Shown one piece after another: positions 26,799 to 36,200 of a stretch of DNA of 64,000 nucleotides. This DNA comes from JANXXV01 sp040002435 (GTDB taxonomy: Bacteria > Acidobacteriota > Terriglobia > Bryobacterales > Bryobacteraceae). The first letter of the stretch is position 1; the number at the start of each line of letters is the position of its first letter. The position numbers and the translations under genes are program-made. The DNA is taken from the NCBI GenBank assembly GCA_040002435.1, contig JBDUEM010000006.1, positions 6,802 to 70,801 on the forward strand, read 5' to 3'. The notes under the pieces were generated by a model, which saw only the letters and a program-made list of their open reading frames with translations, was not told where the DNA came from and searched no databases.

Positions 26799-28598
26799 TT
26801 AGTTCTTGATCGTGATCAAAGCGCCGGCAGGAGAACTGACCCCGCCGATGCGCGCCACAATTGGCAGGTCGCCATCCGGCAGGCCCGCGGGAAGCGTCAC
26901 GTTCAGCTGATAGAGCCCCGGGGCCACCAAACCGGCGAAGACTACATTGGCAGCAACATTATTTACCAGTACCGTCGCCGTCCCAGCCAAAGGCCGCGCC
27001 GAAGGAACAAGCTGACCGTTGGTAATGGCGGGAGTGGTTTGTCCAAAACCATTGCCGTAAAGGACGATCGTTTCGCCCGAGGCGGCCGGCGTGGTCGTGT
27101 TGGCAATGAGGGTCGGGGGTCCGATGATGGACTTGTTGTCGGAATGGGTAGCCGCCACGTATTTGTCGCTGTTGATGAGGAAAAACGTGGGGGCGAGTGC
27201 CTGAGCCGCAACACTGGCGGTGTTGCTGGTCAATCCGTTGTTGGTGACGATGACGTCCACATTCCCGCTGTTGGCCAGATCGACGGGAGTGATCACGTTG
27301 ATCTGGGCGGGGCTGATGAAGGCGATGTATGCGGGCTTACCGCCGACTGTGACGGTGACGCCGTCGATGGTGCTGGGCAACGAGTTGCTCGCAAAATCGG
27401 CAGTCTGCCATGCCCGTTTTGTGGCGGCCAGATTCGCTCCTTTGATCGCCACGAACGTGTTGCCCGCGACTCCGCCGCCGGCCTGAGCGGCGTTCGTGAT
27501 AGTGGCGGCTGCCAGCGTGGGATTCGCCTGGATGCTGCCTAACAGTCCATGCTTTTGGCCGCCTGGACCCGCCGTAAAGAACACCGACTCCTTGTCACCA
27601 CCGTTACCGCCATTCCCCACCAGTAGCGCCCACAGGCCAGGGATTACGATGTTCTTCCCCGCCCCATCCTGCAGCGGACCCAACAGAGCTCCGGTGGTGG
27701 CATCGAACGCATTGATGAGACCGTCACCGAAGTTACCGACCAGCACCGCGTTCGCGAACTTGCCAAACGCCGCGGGCGCAATGGCCACGCCCCAGGGGGA
27801 ATTCAAGGGTCCGTTCGAGGTGAGGTGCTGCAAGAGCTTGCCGGCCGGGTCATAGACGCTGACAAATCCGTTACCGGTTCCGGGAACATCAAACTTCTTG
27901 GCGGCGTCCTGCTTCGCATACGTCACGTATAACTTGCCGCCCAGATTCCAGATGTTGAACGGTGCGAAGCCCACCGTGACTGCGGGATCGGTGAATGCAC
28001 CCGCGGCCAGCGTCACCGGCTTGAAGGCAGCATCGAAAACGTCTATTGTTCCAGCACGAAAATTCGCCGCGTATAGCTGTGGAGTGGGTGTCGCTACCAA
28101 CGCCAGCCCTTTGTAGACGGCCGAGGAAGAGTTATCGACCACCAGCACGGCATGCGCCGGATCGACCGCGTTTGCCCATGCCGACAGGACACCATCTTCG
28201 GTAACAAAGATGAAACTGGAGGGCCTTGGAGTCGGGTTCGCCGTGGTGCTGATATTGAAACTGGTAGTCGCCGTATTGGCGATAATTCCAGTACAAACGC
28301 CGCCCGCCGCGCCTCCCGCACCGGGAACGGTCGGCTTCGTGGTTGCGTTCGGTGTTCCAAGCGCTGCGCCTGGAGTGTTGCTTGCGGAATAGATGGTGGA
28401 AAGGCCGGTGCCGCCATCGCAGACCCAAAATGGACTCGCCGCGGACGTAGCGAGACCCCAGGCGTTAACCAGATTCGGATCCGTAAAGTCGGCGACGCCG
28501 GCGACGTCCGCGACGAGATTGTGTTGATAATATCCGGTGGCTGCAGGTAAAACGCCGACCGTCAGGATTGTGTAGAGGGACAAGGCTACTTTCTTCAT
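26799..28598 (-). CDS. secreted TIGR03118 family protein with TIGR03437 C-terminal domain
   Basis: Exported protein of 599 residues; the ATG at 28598 starts a signal peptide (MKKVALSLYTILTVGVLPAA). Seen: TIGR03118 signature with LVADVAGVADFTDPNLVNAWG, cited as its core DPNLVNAWGL, at the mature N-terminus, followed by a beta-rich, propeller-like region (GNGFVSVYDPAGK, SPWGVAIAPA, GLINAFDATTG) up to about residue 370. From about 380 on is the TIGR03437-type domain (GNTFVAIKGANLA, PAYIAFISPAQINVITP, VLYGNGFGQTTP). TIGR03118 proteins often carry a C-terminal PEP-CTERM sorting signal; here that signal is absent and replaced by the Ig-like domain. Probably a cell-surface or secreted protein; function unknown. 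Confidence 0.87.
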   Translation of the reverse strand: MKKVALSLYTILTVGVLPAATGYYQHNLVADVAGVADFTDPNLVNAWGLATSAASPFWVCDGGTGLSTIYSASNTPGAALGTPNATTKPTVPGAGGAAGGVCTGIIANTATTSFNISTTANPTPRPSSFIFVTEDGVLSAWANAVDPAHAVLVVDNSSSAVYKGLALVATPTPQLYAANFRAGTIDVFDAAFKPVTLAAGAFTDPAVTVGFAPFNIWNLGGKLYVTYAKQDAAKKFDVPGTGNGFVSVYDPAGKLLQHLTSNGPLNSPWGVAIAPAAFGKFANAVLVGNFGDGLINAFDATTGALLGPLQDGAGKNIVIPGLWALLVGNGGNGGDKESVFFTAGPGGQKHGLLGSIQANPTLAAATITNAAQAGGGVAGNTFVAIKGANLAATKRAWQTADFASNSLPSTIDGVTVTVGGKPAYIAFISPAQINVITPVDLANSGNVDVIVTNNGLTSNTASVAAQALAPTFFLINSDKYVAATHSDNKSIIGPPTLIANTTTPAASGETIVLYGNGFGQTTPAITNGQLVPSARPLAGTATVLVNNVAANVVFAGLVAPGLYQLNVTLPAGLPDGDLPIVARIGGVSSPAGALITIKN

Positions 28599-28604
28599 GA
28601 TTGA

Positions 28605-28680
28605 AATATATAGCCAGGAAACCCGTGCCACAACGCAATTTGTGAATGTTTACTTTAACTTCACAAACCTCTTACAATTC
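28605..28680 (-). promoter_or_regulatory. near-leaderless promoter with conserved upstream element
   Basis: Minus strand: 36-nt element at 28645-28680 (contains TTGTAAGAGGTTTGTGAAG and GTAAACATT), -35 TTGTGG at 28628-28633, 17-nt spacer, -10 TATATT at 28605-28610, then only 6 nt to the ATG at 28598. The mRNA should begin at or within a base or two of the start codon. No ribosome-binding sequence fits in the leader. It is the counterpart of the promoter at 26663-26738. Confidence 0.65.
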
Positions 28681-28699
28681 CAGCGGAAAGCGGGGCTGA

Positions 28700-30169
28700 T
28701 CAGGCGCGCGAGCGTGCCACTGCCTTCCTCCAGGAAGCATAAAGAGTGTCCCGCTGATCTTCACTCATGCGGGGATCAAATACGCGCTCGATTTTCCAGA
28801 AGCTTTCCAGTTCGGCCTGGTCCTTCCAGATTCCCACCGCGAGCCCGGCCAGATAGGCGGCGCCCAACGCAGTGGTTTCGGTGTCCGCTGGACGGACGAT
28901 GCGGCATCCCAGAATGTCCGCCTGGAACTGCATGAGAAAGTTATTCGCCGCCGCGCCGCCGTCCACGCGAAGTTCCTTCAGCACTTCTCCGCTATCGGAC
29001 TGCATGGCTTCCACAAGATCCCGAGTCTGGTAGGCAATGCTCTCCAGCGTAGCTCTCACAATTTGCGCCCGTCCTGTGCCCAGCGTCATCCCGCTCAGCA
29101 CTCCCCGCGCGTTGGCATCCCAATAAGGCGCTCCCAGCCCGACAAATGCCGGCACCAGATGCACACCGCCCGTGTCCGGAATCGACATCGCGATCGCTTC
29201 CGTCTCCAGCGCGGCTTGAATGAGCCCCAACTTGTCGCGAAGCCACTGCACCGCTGCTCCCGCGATGAAAACGCTGCCTTCCATCGCGTACGCGGGCTCG
29301 CCCCCCAGGGAAGCTGCGCGCGTCGCCAATAGTTTGTTTTTTGATACAGGCAATTTCGAGCCCGTGTGCATCAGGGCAAAACATCCTGTGCCATACGTAT
29401 TCTTCGAGAGACCCGGACGGAAACACGCTTGCCCGGCGAGCGCCGCCTGCTGATCGCCGGCGATTCCGGCAATGGGAATTTCCGCGTTGAGGTGCTCCGC
29501 GGCGGTGTGGGCTACCACGGCGCTGCTGGGAACAATCCTCGGAAGCACTGCTCTTGGAATACCGAAGATGCGCAGCAGATCGCTGTCCCAATCGCCCGTT
29601 GCCAGATTCATCAGCATGGTGCGCGAGGCGTTTGAGACGTCCGTCACGTGAACGGCGCCGTTGGTCAGCTTCCAAATCAGCCAGCTATCCACGGTGCCGA
29701 ACAGCAGTTCGCCGTCCCGTGCCTTGCCCATGGCGTCGGGAATCGATTGCAACAGCCAGCGAAGTTTGCTGCCGGAAAAGTAGGCGTCGATGATAAGGCC
29801 GGTCCGTTCGGTGATCATGGCGGCATCGGCGCTGGCGGCCAGTTCGCGGCAGTACTCGGCCGTGCGCCGGCACTGCCAGACGATCGCCGGAGCAATCGGC
29901 TTGCCGCTCTTTCGGTCCCACACGATGGTGGTCTCGCGCTGGTTGGTAATCCCGATGGCCGCAATCTTCGCCGTGGCCCCCGCCAACAGGCGGCGCGTGG
30001 ATTCGATCTGCGCGGCCCAAATCTCCTCCGCGTCCTGCTCCACCCAACCGGGGTGCGGGTACCGGCATGTGATGGGGGCAGATTCGATTGCCAGACGGTT
30101 GCCCCGCTCATCGTAGAGCACGGCGCGCGCGCTGGTGGTTCCTTCGTCCAGGGAAAGAAGATATGGCAC
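28700..30169 (-). CDS. glpK: glycerol kinase
   Basis: FGGY-family kinase of 489 residues that phosphorylates glycerol to glycerol-3-phosphate with ATP. Seen: LSLDEGTTSARAVLYD at the N-terminus (phosphate-binding loop 1), ITNQRETTIVWD, WKLTNGAVHVTDVSNASRTMLM, cited as TDVSNASRTMLM, the glycerol-kinase motif GIAGDQQAALAGQ, KNTYGTGCFALMHTG, and the FGGY-like LRVDGGAAANNFLMQFQAD region. Length and order are normal for GlpK. The start is GTG 30169, 6 nt after a TATAAT box. No glycerol facilitator or dehydrogenase gene is adjacent; it is divergent from a small hypothetical gene with a 42-bp gap. Confidence 0.93.
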   Translation of the reverse strand: MPYLLSLDEGTTSARAVLYDERGNRLAIESAPITCRYPHPGWVEQDAEEIWAAQIESTRRLLAGATAKIAAIGITNQRETTIVWDRKSGKPIAPAIVWQCRRTAEYCRELAASADAAMITERTGLIIDAYFSGSKLRWLLQSIPDAMGKARDGELLFGTVDSWLIWKLTNGAVHVTDVSNASRTMLMNLATGDWDSDLLRIFGIPRAVLPRIVPSSAVVAHTAAEHLNAEIPIAGIAGDQQAALAGQACFRPGLSKNTYGTGCFALMHTGSKLPVSKNKLLATRAASLGGEPAYAMEGSVFIAGAAVQWLRDKLGLIQAALETEAIAMSIPDTGGVHLVPAFVGLGAPYWDANARGVLSGMTLGTGRAQIVRATLESIAYQTRDLVEAMQSDSGEVLKELRVDGGAAANNFLMQFQADILGCRIVRPADTETTALGAAYLAGLAVGIWKDQAELESFWKIERVFDPRMSEDQRDTLYASWRKAVARSRA

Positions 30170-30175
30170 TCAGGC

Positions 30176-30202
30176 ATTATATAGCGCACACTGTTTTATA
30201 CT
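30176..30202. promoter_or_regulatory. divergent -10 boxes in a 42-bp gap
   Basis: Minus strand TATAAT at 30176-30181 ends 6 nt before the glpK GTG (30169). Plus strand TATACT at 30197-30202 ends 9 nt before the ATG at 30212. The gap is too short for two separate leaders, so both transcripts probably start at or near their start codons. No strong -35 hexamer is seen for either. Confidence 0.5.
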
Positions 30203-30211
30203 TGTGGAAAC

Positions 30212-30640
30212 ATGTTCTTTCGCAGAGAAAAAGCCCGTGTGCTCTCATTTGACGAGCACATCCAGTTATTGAAGCAGGCCGGATTCAGCGTGCAGCCCGT
30301 AAGTGGCGGAACCAGGGTCACCAAAGGACACTGCGGCGCTCTTTTGAAGGATGCAGGCGGTGCGCATCCCGAGATTGGGAAAGCGGGCATCGTGATCGGC
30401 GACGAGATCGGCAATCTGGTAGACGGCGGATATCAGAAGTTTTTTCTGACGCCATCCGGGCGGAAAGAACCGGCACAGGCCTCGCACCTGCGTGCACTGC
30501 ATGATTTCGAAGAGGATCTGAAAGAGAGCCTTGGTTTGACCACCCTGTACAATCAGGCGCTGGGCACTACTTCGGATCTGCATCTTTACGATCGCGTGCT
30601 CGACCGCGATCATGGCGTGCCGAAGCGGCCCTGGGAATAG
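30212..30640 (+). CDS. hypothetical protein, 142 residues
   Basis: I do not recognise this protein. It is soluble, with mixed alpha/beta character. Visible features: an N-terminal basic stretch (MFFRREKAR), a central region with GGTRVTKGHCGALLKDAGGAHPEIGKAG, cited as TKGHCGALLKDAGG, GYQKFFLTPSGRKEP, and a helical C-terminus with HDFEEDLKESLG and YDRVLDRDHGVP. The single Cys-His pair does not form a known motif. It is convergent with the methyltransferase gene, with stops directly abutting. Base composition and codon use match neighbours. Confidence 0.7.
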   Translation: MFFRREKARVLSFDEHIQLLKQAGFSVQPVSGGTRVTKGHCGALLKDAGGAHPEIGKAGIVIGDEIGNLVDGGYQKFFLTPSGRKEPAQASHLRALHDFEEDLKESLGLTTLYNQALGTTSDLHLYDRVLDRDHGVPKRPWE

Positions 30641-31645
30641 TTACTTTACCGCGAGAACCGCGTCAACCGGCTTTCCGGTGACCTTGCCTTCGACGCTGGC
30701 GAAACCTGCCCGCTTCAATAGCTGCGAATATTCGGGCAGCGTACGTTCTTTGCCTTCCGTGCAGATCAGCATATTCAGCGATTGCGTGTGAACGGGCGTC
30801 GGGCCGGACTTGTCGTCGGCCAGCAGCTTCTCGGCTAACAACAACGCCCCCCCCGGCGGCAGTTTGTCGTAGATTTTCCGCAGCAGCAAGTGAATCTTTG
30901 GCTCGGCCCAATCGTGCAGGATGCGGCCTAGTGCAAACAGATCGGAATCGGGCAGATCGCCGGAGAAGAAGTCCCCGGCCATCACGTCCACCCGGTCTGC
31001 GGCCTTGGACTTCGCAATATATTCCCGGGCGACAGGGACGACGACGGGCAGATCGAAAACGACACCGCGAAGATGTGGGTAAAGCTCGCAAGCCGCAATT
31101 GGCAGATGGCCTGTCGCGCCTCCCAGATCCACTAACCGCTGGAAGCGGCTCAGGTCGAACGCCGCTACAACGGATGGGGAACTGAGCATGCCAAATCCAT
31201 TCATCCCGGCGAGGAAATCGCGTTTTGACTCTTCCGTGTTGAAGAAATGATCGAAGAGCGAACTGCCTTCCGCACCGAATGTGCGCTTCCATTGATGCCC
31301 CCCTTCCTTCACGGCGGAGGCGAGGTTCGCCCAAAGCGGGTAAAGGGCCGATTCCGAATACCGGATGTACCCGCTGAGCGTCTGCGGGCTTTCGCGCCAC
31401 AAGTAGACACTGGCGAGGGGAGTATTGGTGTAGATACTGCCGTGCTTGGCCAATAGCCCAAGACCTACGCAGGCGTCCAGCAGGCGCTCCAGGGCATCGG
31501 GGTCCGCCGGAAGTTCGGTCGCCAGTTCGGCACAGGTAGCGGTGGCGCTTTGCAGCCTGTCGAAGATGCCGAACGATGTCGCGACAAAAAGGACCTTCGA
31601 CCGGCGAAATGCATCGATGAGGTCTACGATGGGTCCCGGATTCAC
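30641..31645 (-). CDS. SAM-dependent O-methyltransferase (Methyltransf_2 / ASMT-like)
   Basis: Class I methyltransferase of 334 residues. I chose the GTG at 31645, which overlaps the upstream TGA (GTGA), because the longer frame only runs through the upstream gene out of phase. Seen: N-terminal dimerisation winged-helix domain (about residues 1-95), SAM-binding VDLGGATGHLPIAACELYP, cited as DLGGATGHLPIA (about 165), FDLPVVVPVAREY, GDFFSGDLPDSDLF, and RILHDWAEPKIHLLL with the His-Asp pair typical of O-methyltransferases acting on hydroxyl groups of phenolics or tailoring substrates. It is the last gene of a unit with an exported FAD oxidoreductase and an Oar-like receptor. Substrate unknown. 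Confidence 0.87.
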   Translation of the reverse strand: MNPGPIVDLIDAFRRSKVLFVATSFGIFDRLQSATATCAELATELPADPDALERLLDACVGLGLLAKHGSIYTNTPLASVYLWRESPQTLSGYIRYSESALYPLWANLASAVKEGGHQWKRTFGAEGSSLFDHFFNTEESKRDFLAGMNGFGMLSSPSVVAAFDLSRFQRLVDLGGATGHLPIAACELYPHLRGVVFDLPVVVPVAREYIAKSKAADRVDVMAGDFFSGDLPDSDLFALGRILHDWAEPKIHLLLRKIYDKLPPGGALLLAEKLLADDKSGPTPVHTQSLNMLICTEGKERTLPEYSQLLKRAGFASVEGKVTGKPVDAVLAVK

Positions 31646-33240
31646 TGCACAGCCTTGCGAATCTGAGGGTAGATGAACTGCTGCGGAGAAGGCACGTAAT
31701 CCATCACGGCTCCCTTCTTCTTCAACTCCGCCGAAAGCGCCTTGCCGTCCACCTGTTGCACAGCGGCATTCTGCCGGATGGACATCGCCGCGGCGACACC
31801 AGCCGCCTGGCCGATAATCATGTACTGTGGCTCCATGCGCATGGACGAATAGGCTACGTGGCTGGCCGAGAAACACACCGGAACCAGCAAGTTGCTCACC
31901 TGGTCGCGCTTCGGCAGCATGACGCGGAACGGAATCTGGTACGGTTTGACGGCTACCTGCATATCACCTTCATTTCGCGCGAAACCGTCCTGATCCAACA
32001 CGCGCTGAATATTGTGCGAATCACTATTGTAGGATCCCATGCCGATGGGGTCGGGTTTGGTTAGTTCCGTTTGCAGATCCTTTTGCACCGCTACGTATTC
32101 GCCTACCATGCGGCGCGCTTCGCGAATGTATAGCTGATAAGGCCAGTTGTCATTGTCTGCGAACTCATCCTTGCAAAGCGCCCAGCGGCTCATCTCTCCC
32201 CGAAGCTCATCAGGCACCCTCGGATCGTTCGCCAGGAAGTAAAGCAAGCCGGCGATGTAGTCCTTGTGCGCCTTAACAATTTTCTCCCGGGTCGCGTAAT
32301 CTGCGTCGGGATAATCGTAGCTGCCGCCGATGTAGTCGGTGGAGAAGGCGCCCTGGTTGTTAACGTCCGCTTTGCCGTTGGGGATCAGATCGATTTTCAG
32401 GAACGTTCCCAGCGGCGGTACCTTGCCTTCGGCCTTGGTGCGAGCCTCAATCAGCCGCGCCAGCAACTCATAGCGATGCGGGTCGTATCCTGGTGGTTTC
32501 GAGAACAAGGTCTGATTCGATGGCACCGATGAAAAGCACATCCGGTAGTTGTATGCCTGTACCTTCTTATCCGCCGAACCAGGCGGTAATAGCTTGGCGG
32601 AGGAAACCTCAGGAAGCCCCGCAGCCGGAACGTCCACCAGAAACTGGTGCTTCGGAGTGCGGTCGCGGACGCCGGCGAGGGATTCACCGTACTGCGCGCT
32701 CGATTCCCTTCCCGTGGTGTAAGTCACGCCCGCCTGCGCCATCAGATCGCCTTCATAGGAGCTGTCCATGAAGACCTTGGCGGAAAACGCTGCCCCATTC
32801 TCCATCACGATTTGAGTGATTTGCAGGCCGCTCTTTTGAACTCCGTTCTTCGCCCGCAGCCGGTGCCCTTCGAATACCTTCACCCCGGCGTCGCGCAGCA
32901 TCTCGCTGAACACTTCTTCCGCGACATGCGGCTCGTGGTTCCAGGAAACTTCATTGCCGTAGCGGCTCATCTGGTAGTGCCGGCCTACCCGATAGTAGAA
33001 CTCCAGGGCATAACCGCCAATCACTTCCTTCTTGCCGTAATCGGTCCAGCTCAAGCCTCCGGAAACCATCCCGCCCAGATGATGGCCTGGCTCCAGTAGC
33101 GCTGTTTTCAGCCCTTCGCGGGCGGCGCTCACCGCGGCGACCACGCCGCCTGCCGTGCCTCCGTAGACCACCACATCGAAAGGCTGCGGCTCACCGGACG
33201 CCAGCAGCCCGAAACAAAGAAGCAGCCAAATGGTTTTCAT
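31642..33240 (-). CDS. exported FAD-dependent oxidoreductase (FAD_oxidored family)
   Basis: Flavoprotein of 532 residues with signal peptide MKTIWLLLCFGLLASG. I chose the ATG at 33240, which overlaps the TAA of the receptor gene by one base (TAATG), over the codon two residues upstream. Seen: Rossmann dinucleotide motif VVVYGGTAGGVVAAVSAAREG, cited as YGGTAGGVVAAV (about residue 25), LLEPGHHLGGMVSGGL, then FMDSSYEGDLMAQAGV, and a C-terminal FAD-binding segment near PQYMIIGQAAGVAAAM. This matches PF12831-type proteins that are usually found with polysaccharide use genes. It probably oxidises a sugar or similar small alcohol in the periplasm. Both ends are translationally coupled to neighbours. 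Confidence 0.88.
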   Translation of the reverse strand: MKTIWLLLCFGLLASGEPQPFDVVVYGGTAGGVVAAVSAAREGLKTALLEPGHHLGGMVSGGLSWTDYGKKEVIGGYALEFYYRVGRHYQMSRYGNEVSWNHEPHVAEEVFSEMLRDAGVKVFEGHRLRAKNGVQKSGLQITQIVMENGAAFSAKVFMDSSYEGDLMAQAGVTYTTGRESSAQYGESLAGVRDRTPKHQFLVDVPAAGLPEVSSAKLLPPGSADKKVQAYNYRMCFSSVPSNQTLFSKPPGYDPHRYELLARLIEARTKAEGKVPPLGTFLKIDLIPNGKADVNNQGAFSTDYIGGSYDYPDADYATREKIVKAHKDYIAGLLYFLANDPRVPDELRGEMSRWALCKDEFADNDNWPYQLYIREARRMVGEYVAVQKDLQTELTKPDPIGMGSYNSDSHNIQRVLDQDGFARNEGDMQVAVKPYQIPFRVMLPKRDQVSNLLVPVCFSASHVAYSSMRMEPQYMIIGQAAGVAAAMSIRQNAAVQQVDGKALSAELKKKGAVMDYVPSPQQFIYPQIRKAVQ

Positions 33241-36200
33241 TACCACAATAACTTCAGTGCCAGTTGAATGTTGCGCGGCTTGTTGTCCTGCGAGCTGATG
33301 ATGCCGAACGAGGCGTTACCCACCGAGGCGTTCGGACCGCTGAAAATCACGTGATTCAAGGCGTTGAAGGCTTCGGCGCGGAATTGCAGCCGCAAGGATT
33401 CGCGAAGGGTGAAGATCTTCATCATGGAGAAGTCGATGTTGCGGCCGCCGGGCGTCCGGATGCGGTCGGCCAATCGGGGAACGTCGCCAAACTCGAACGA
33501 AAGCGGCTGACGGAATGCTGCGGCGTTCAGGTACCCGGCGCCTCCGGAAACGCCGCCAAGACGGCTCTCAATGTCTCCTGAAGTTAAGGCATTGACGTTC
33601 GGACCAGTAAAGCTGGGCCTCGTGCCTGCAAACGCCGGAGCGCCAGTATTGGAGAACTGCATGGGAAAGCCGCTCTGCACGGTAGCGATCCCATTAATCT
33701 GCCAGCCGCCCACGGCAGCGTCAGCCCAACGATTCATCCCCGATCCGAAGTGCTTTCCCTTCCCGACCGGCAACTCATAGTTACCGCTGACCACCAGGCG
33801 GTGCGGGATATCGGTAGCCACGACGGACCGTTCCAGTTTGCGGTTGAAGTCGTTCTGATAACCGGGCGTTCCCACGTCGAGAAATCCCGTAGTGAGATTG
33901 TTCGCATCGCCGATGTTCTTCGACCACGTATACCCCAGCAGCACGGAAAGCCCGTGGCTCATTCGCTTCTGCAGTGTGACTTGCAGCGCGTCGTAAGTAG
34001 AATTGGCCTGCGCCAGATATTGTTGACTGGCCGAAGTGAATTGCGGGAACGCGCGCAGCAGCACTTGCCGCTGGACCGTGGCAGTAGCCAGCGGGCCTGT
34101 GGCGATCACGTTGAAGAATGGGTTCGGCACCAGTTGCGTGAGGTAGGCTACCTGGCTCTGATCGCCGGGAGCTCCATAATACTGCAGGGGGAGAGAGTTC
34201 AGATTGAAGTTCAACGGCAGCTTGACGCTGTGGTTTCCCGCATACGCGACGTTGATCAGCCAGGCAGCGGGCAGTTCGCGCTGCACACCGAAGTTCCATT
34301 GCTGCGTGTAAGACATCGGCGTGTTGTATTCCAAGCCGCCGATAGACGAGCCAACCGAACTTAAAGCTCCCAGGGAAGCGCCCACCAGCGGCAGCGTTCC
34401 GTTCGGGAAAGGATTCGAAATGGTGCCTACGGGCGTAACGCCGTCAATGCTGGCGACAAACGTCGTGCTGACCTGGAATCCGGGATTGGTGCTGCTGTAG
34501 CCGCGCTGCGACGTGGGCAGGAAGAAGATGCCGTAAGCTCCGCGTGCCACGGTCTTCGGAGTAATGGAGTAGGCGAGGCCGAATCGCGGTCCCACGTTGT
34601 TCCAGTCCGTTTTCCACACCTGCCGCGGGATGCCGTTTACCCCGGAGAATACCGCGCCGCCCTTCAGCGGAAGTCCGGTGGTTTGCGCTAGGGGACTCAC
34701 AATGTTCGGATCGAAGTACGCTTGGCGGTTATAGCGCTCGGTGAAGCCGGTCTCGATGTCCAGGCGGAGCCCAAAGTTCAGGGTCAGTTTCGAGGTGACG
34801 TGCCAGTCATCTTGGATGAACAGTGCGTGATAATACTGCTGCCTCGCCCAGGTATCGCTATAGCGGATCGAGCCGCTGGAGGGATTCCCCAACAGAAAGG
34901 CAGCGTAGGCATCGTAAGGGTTCTGAGCGGCGGCCACAGCTGCGCGCGGATTCGGCCCTGTGGTGAACGAACTGTCGTAAGCGAAACTGCCGGCTCCACC
35001 ATCCAGCGTTAGTTCGTTATCGCGGTACAGGCGCCCGTCCCAGCCGTACTTGATGGTGTGCGGTCCGCGGATCCAGGTGACGTTCGCAGCGAGAGCATGG
35101 CTGTAGCGCGACCAGTTACGGGAGGAGTCGTTGCCGATGGTGCGGTAGCCGTTGATGTTCAGCAGCGGAATCGCCTTCACCAAAGCCTGCGCGGAGTACG
35201 ATGCAGGAAAACCACCGGCCGATGGATCCGTGCCAACCGAGTAAGGAGCAACTACGTTGCGCTGGAAGGCAAAGCCGTAGCGGAAATTCAGGACCATGGT
35301 GGGCCGCAGCACCTTTACGTAGTCGAGGACAAATGTATTGGCGTTGATGAACTGCCCGTTTCCGGTAATGCCGCCGGGCCAGTCGCCGGCATTGTAGCTG
35401 TCATCGCTAACGCTCCAGCGGGCAAACAGCCGGTTCGCGTCGTTGATGTTGTGATCGACGCGGATGTTGCCCTGGGAGTCGTTCGTTGTCAGGGCTTGCG
35501 TCCAGTCGAAATTATTGACTACGCCGGCGCGGGTGGGTTGCGGGAAGATCTTGTTGTAGTTGAGTGCGATCGGGTTGATCCGCGCCGTCGGAATCTGGTT
35601 GCCGGGAAATGGACTGCGAATAAATTGTCCCGGATTGGCCGGGTCGGGGCGTGTGGTCAGCGGATCATAAACAGGCAGGGGCGCCTGCGTAAAATCCCCG
35701 GCCCGAATGCCCGAGGGAGGCACCACAGAGGTCACGAAGTTATACTGCCGGACTTTCGTACCTTCATAGCCGCCGAAGAAGAATGTCTTATCTTTCCCGG
35801 AGTAGAGTTTGGGAATACTCACCGGCCCGCCCACGGTGAATCCGTACTGGTTATAGCGAAGGGGTGTCCGGAAATCGCTTCTCCCGGGAATCGGCGGCCG
35901 GCCGGAGCGGTTCACAAAGAACTGGGCGGCGTTCAACTGATCGTTACCCAGGAATTCATAGGCGCTGCCGTGGAAGCCATTGGTGCCGGATTTGGTCACG
36001 ATGTTCAGAATGCCGCCGCTGGATCTGCCAAATTCAGCCCCCGAGGAGTTCGTCTGCACCTTGAATTCCTGCGTTACGTCAACGGAGGGTATAATGGCTG
36101 GCTGGCCTTGACAGCAGACTGTGATCGGCACACCGTCCAGCAGCACTTCGTTGCTGCCCGCGATGCCGCCGTTGGCCATAAAGTTGTTGGCGCCCGCCAT

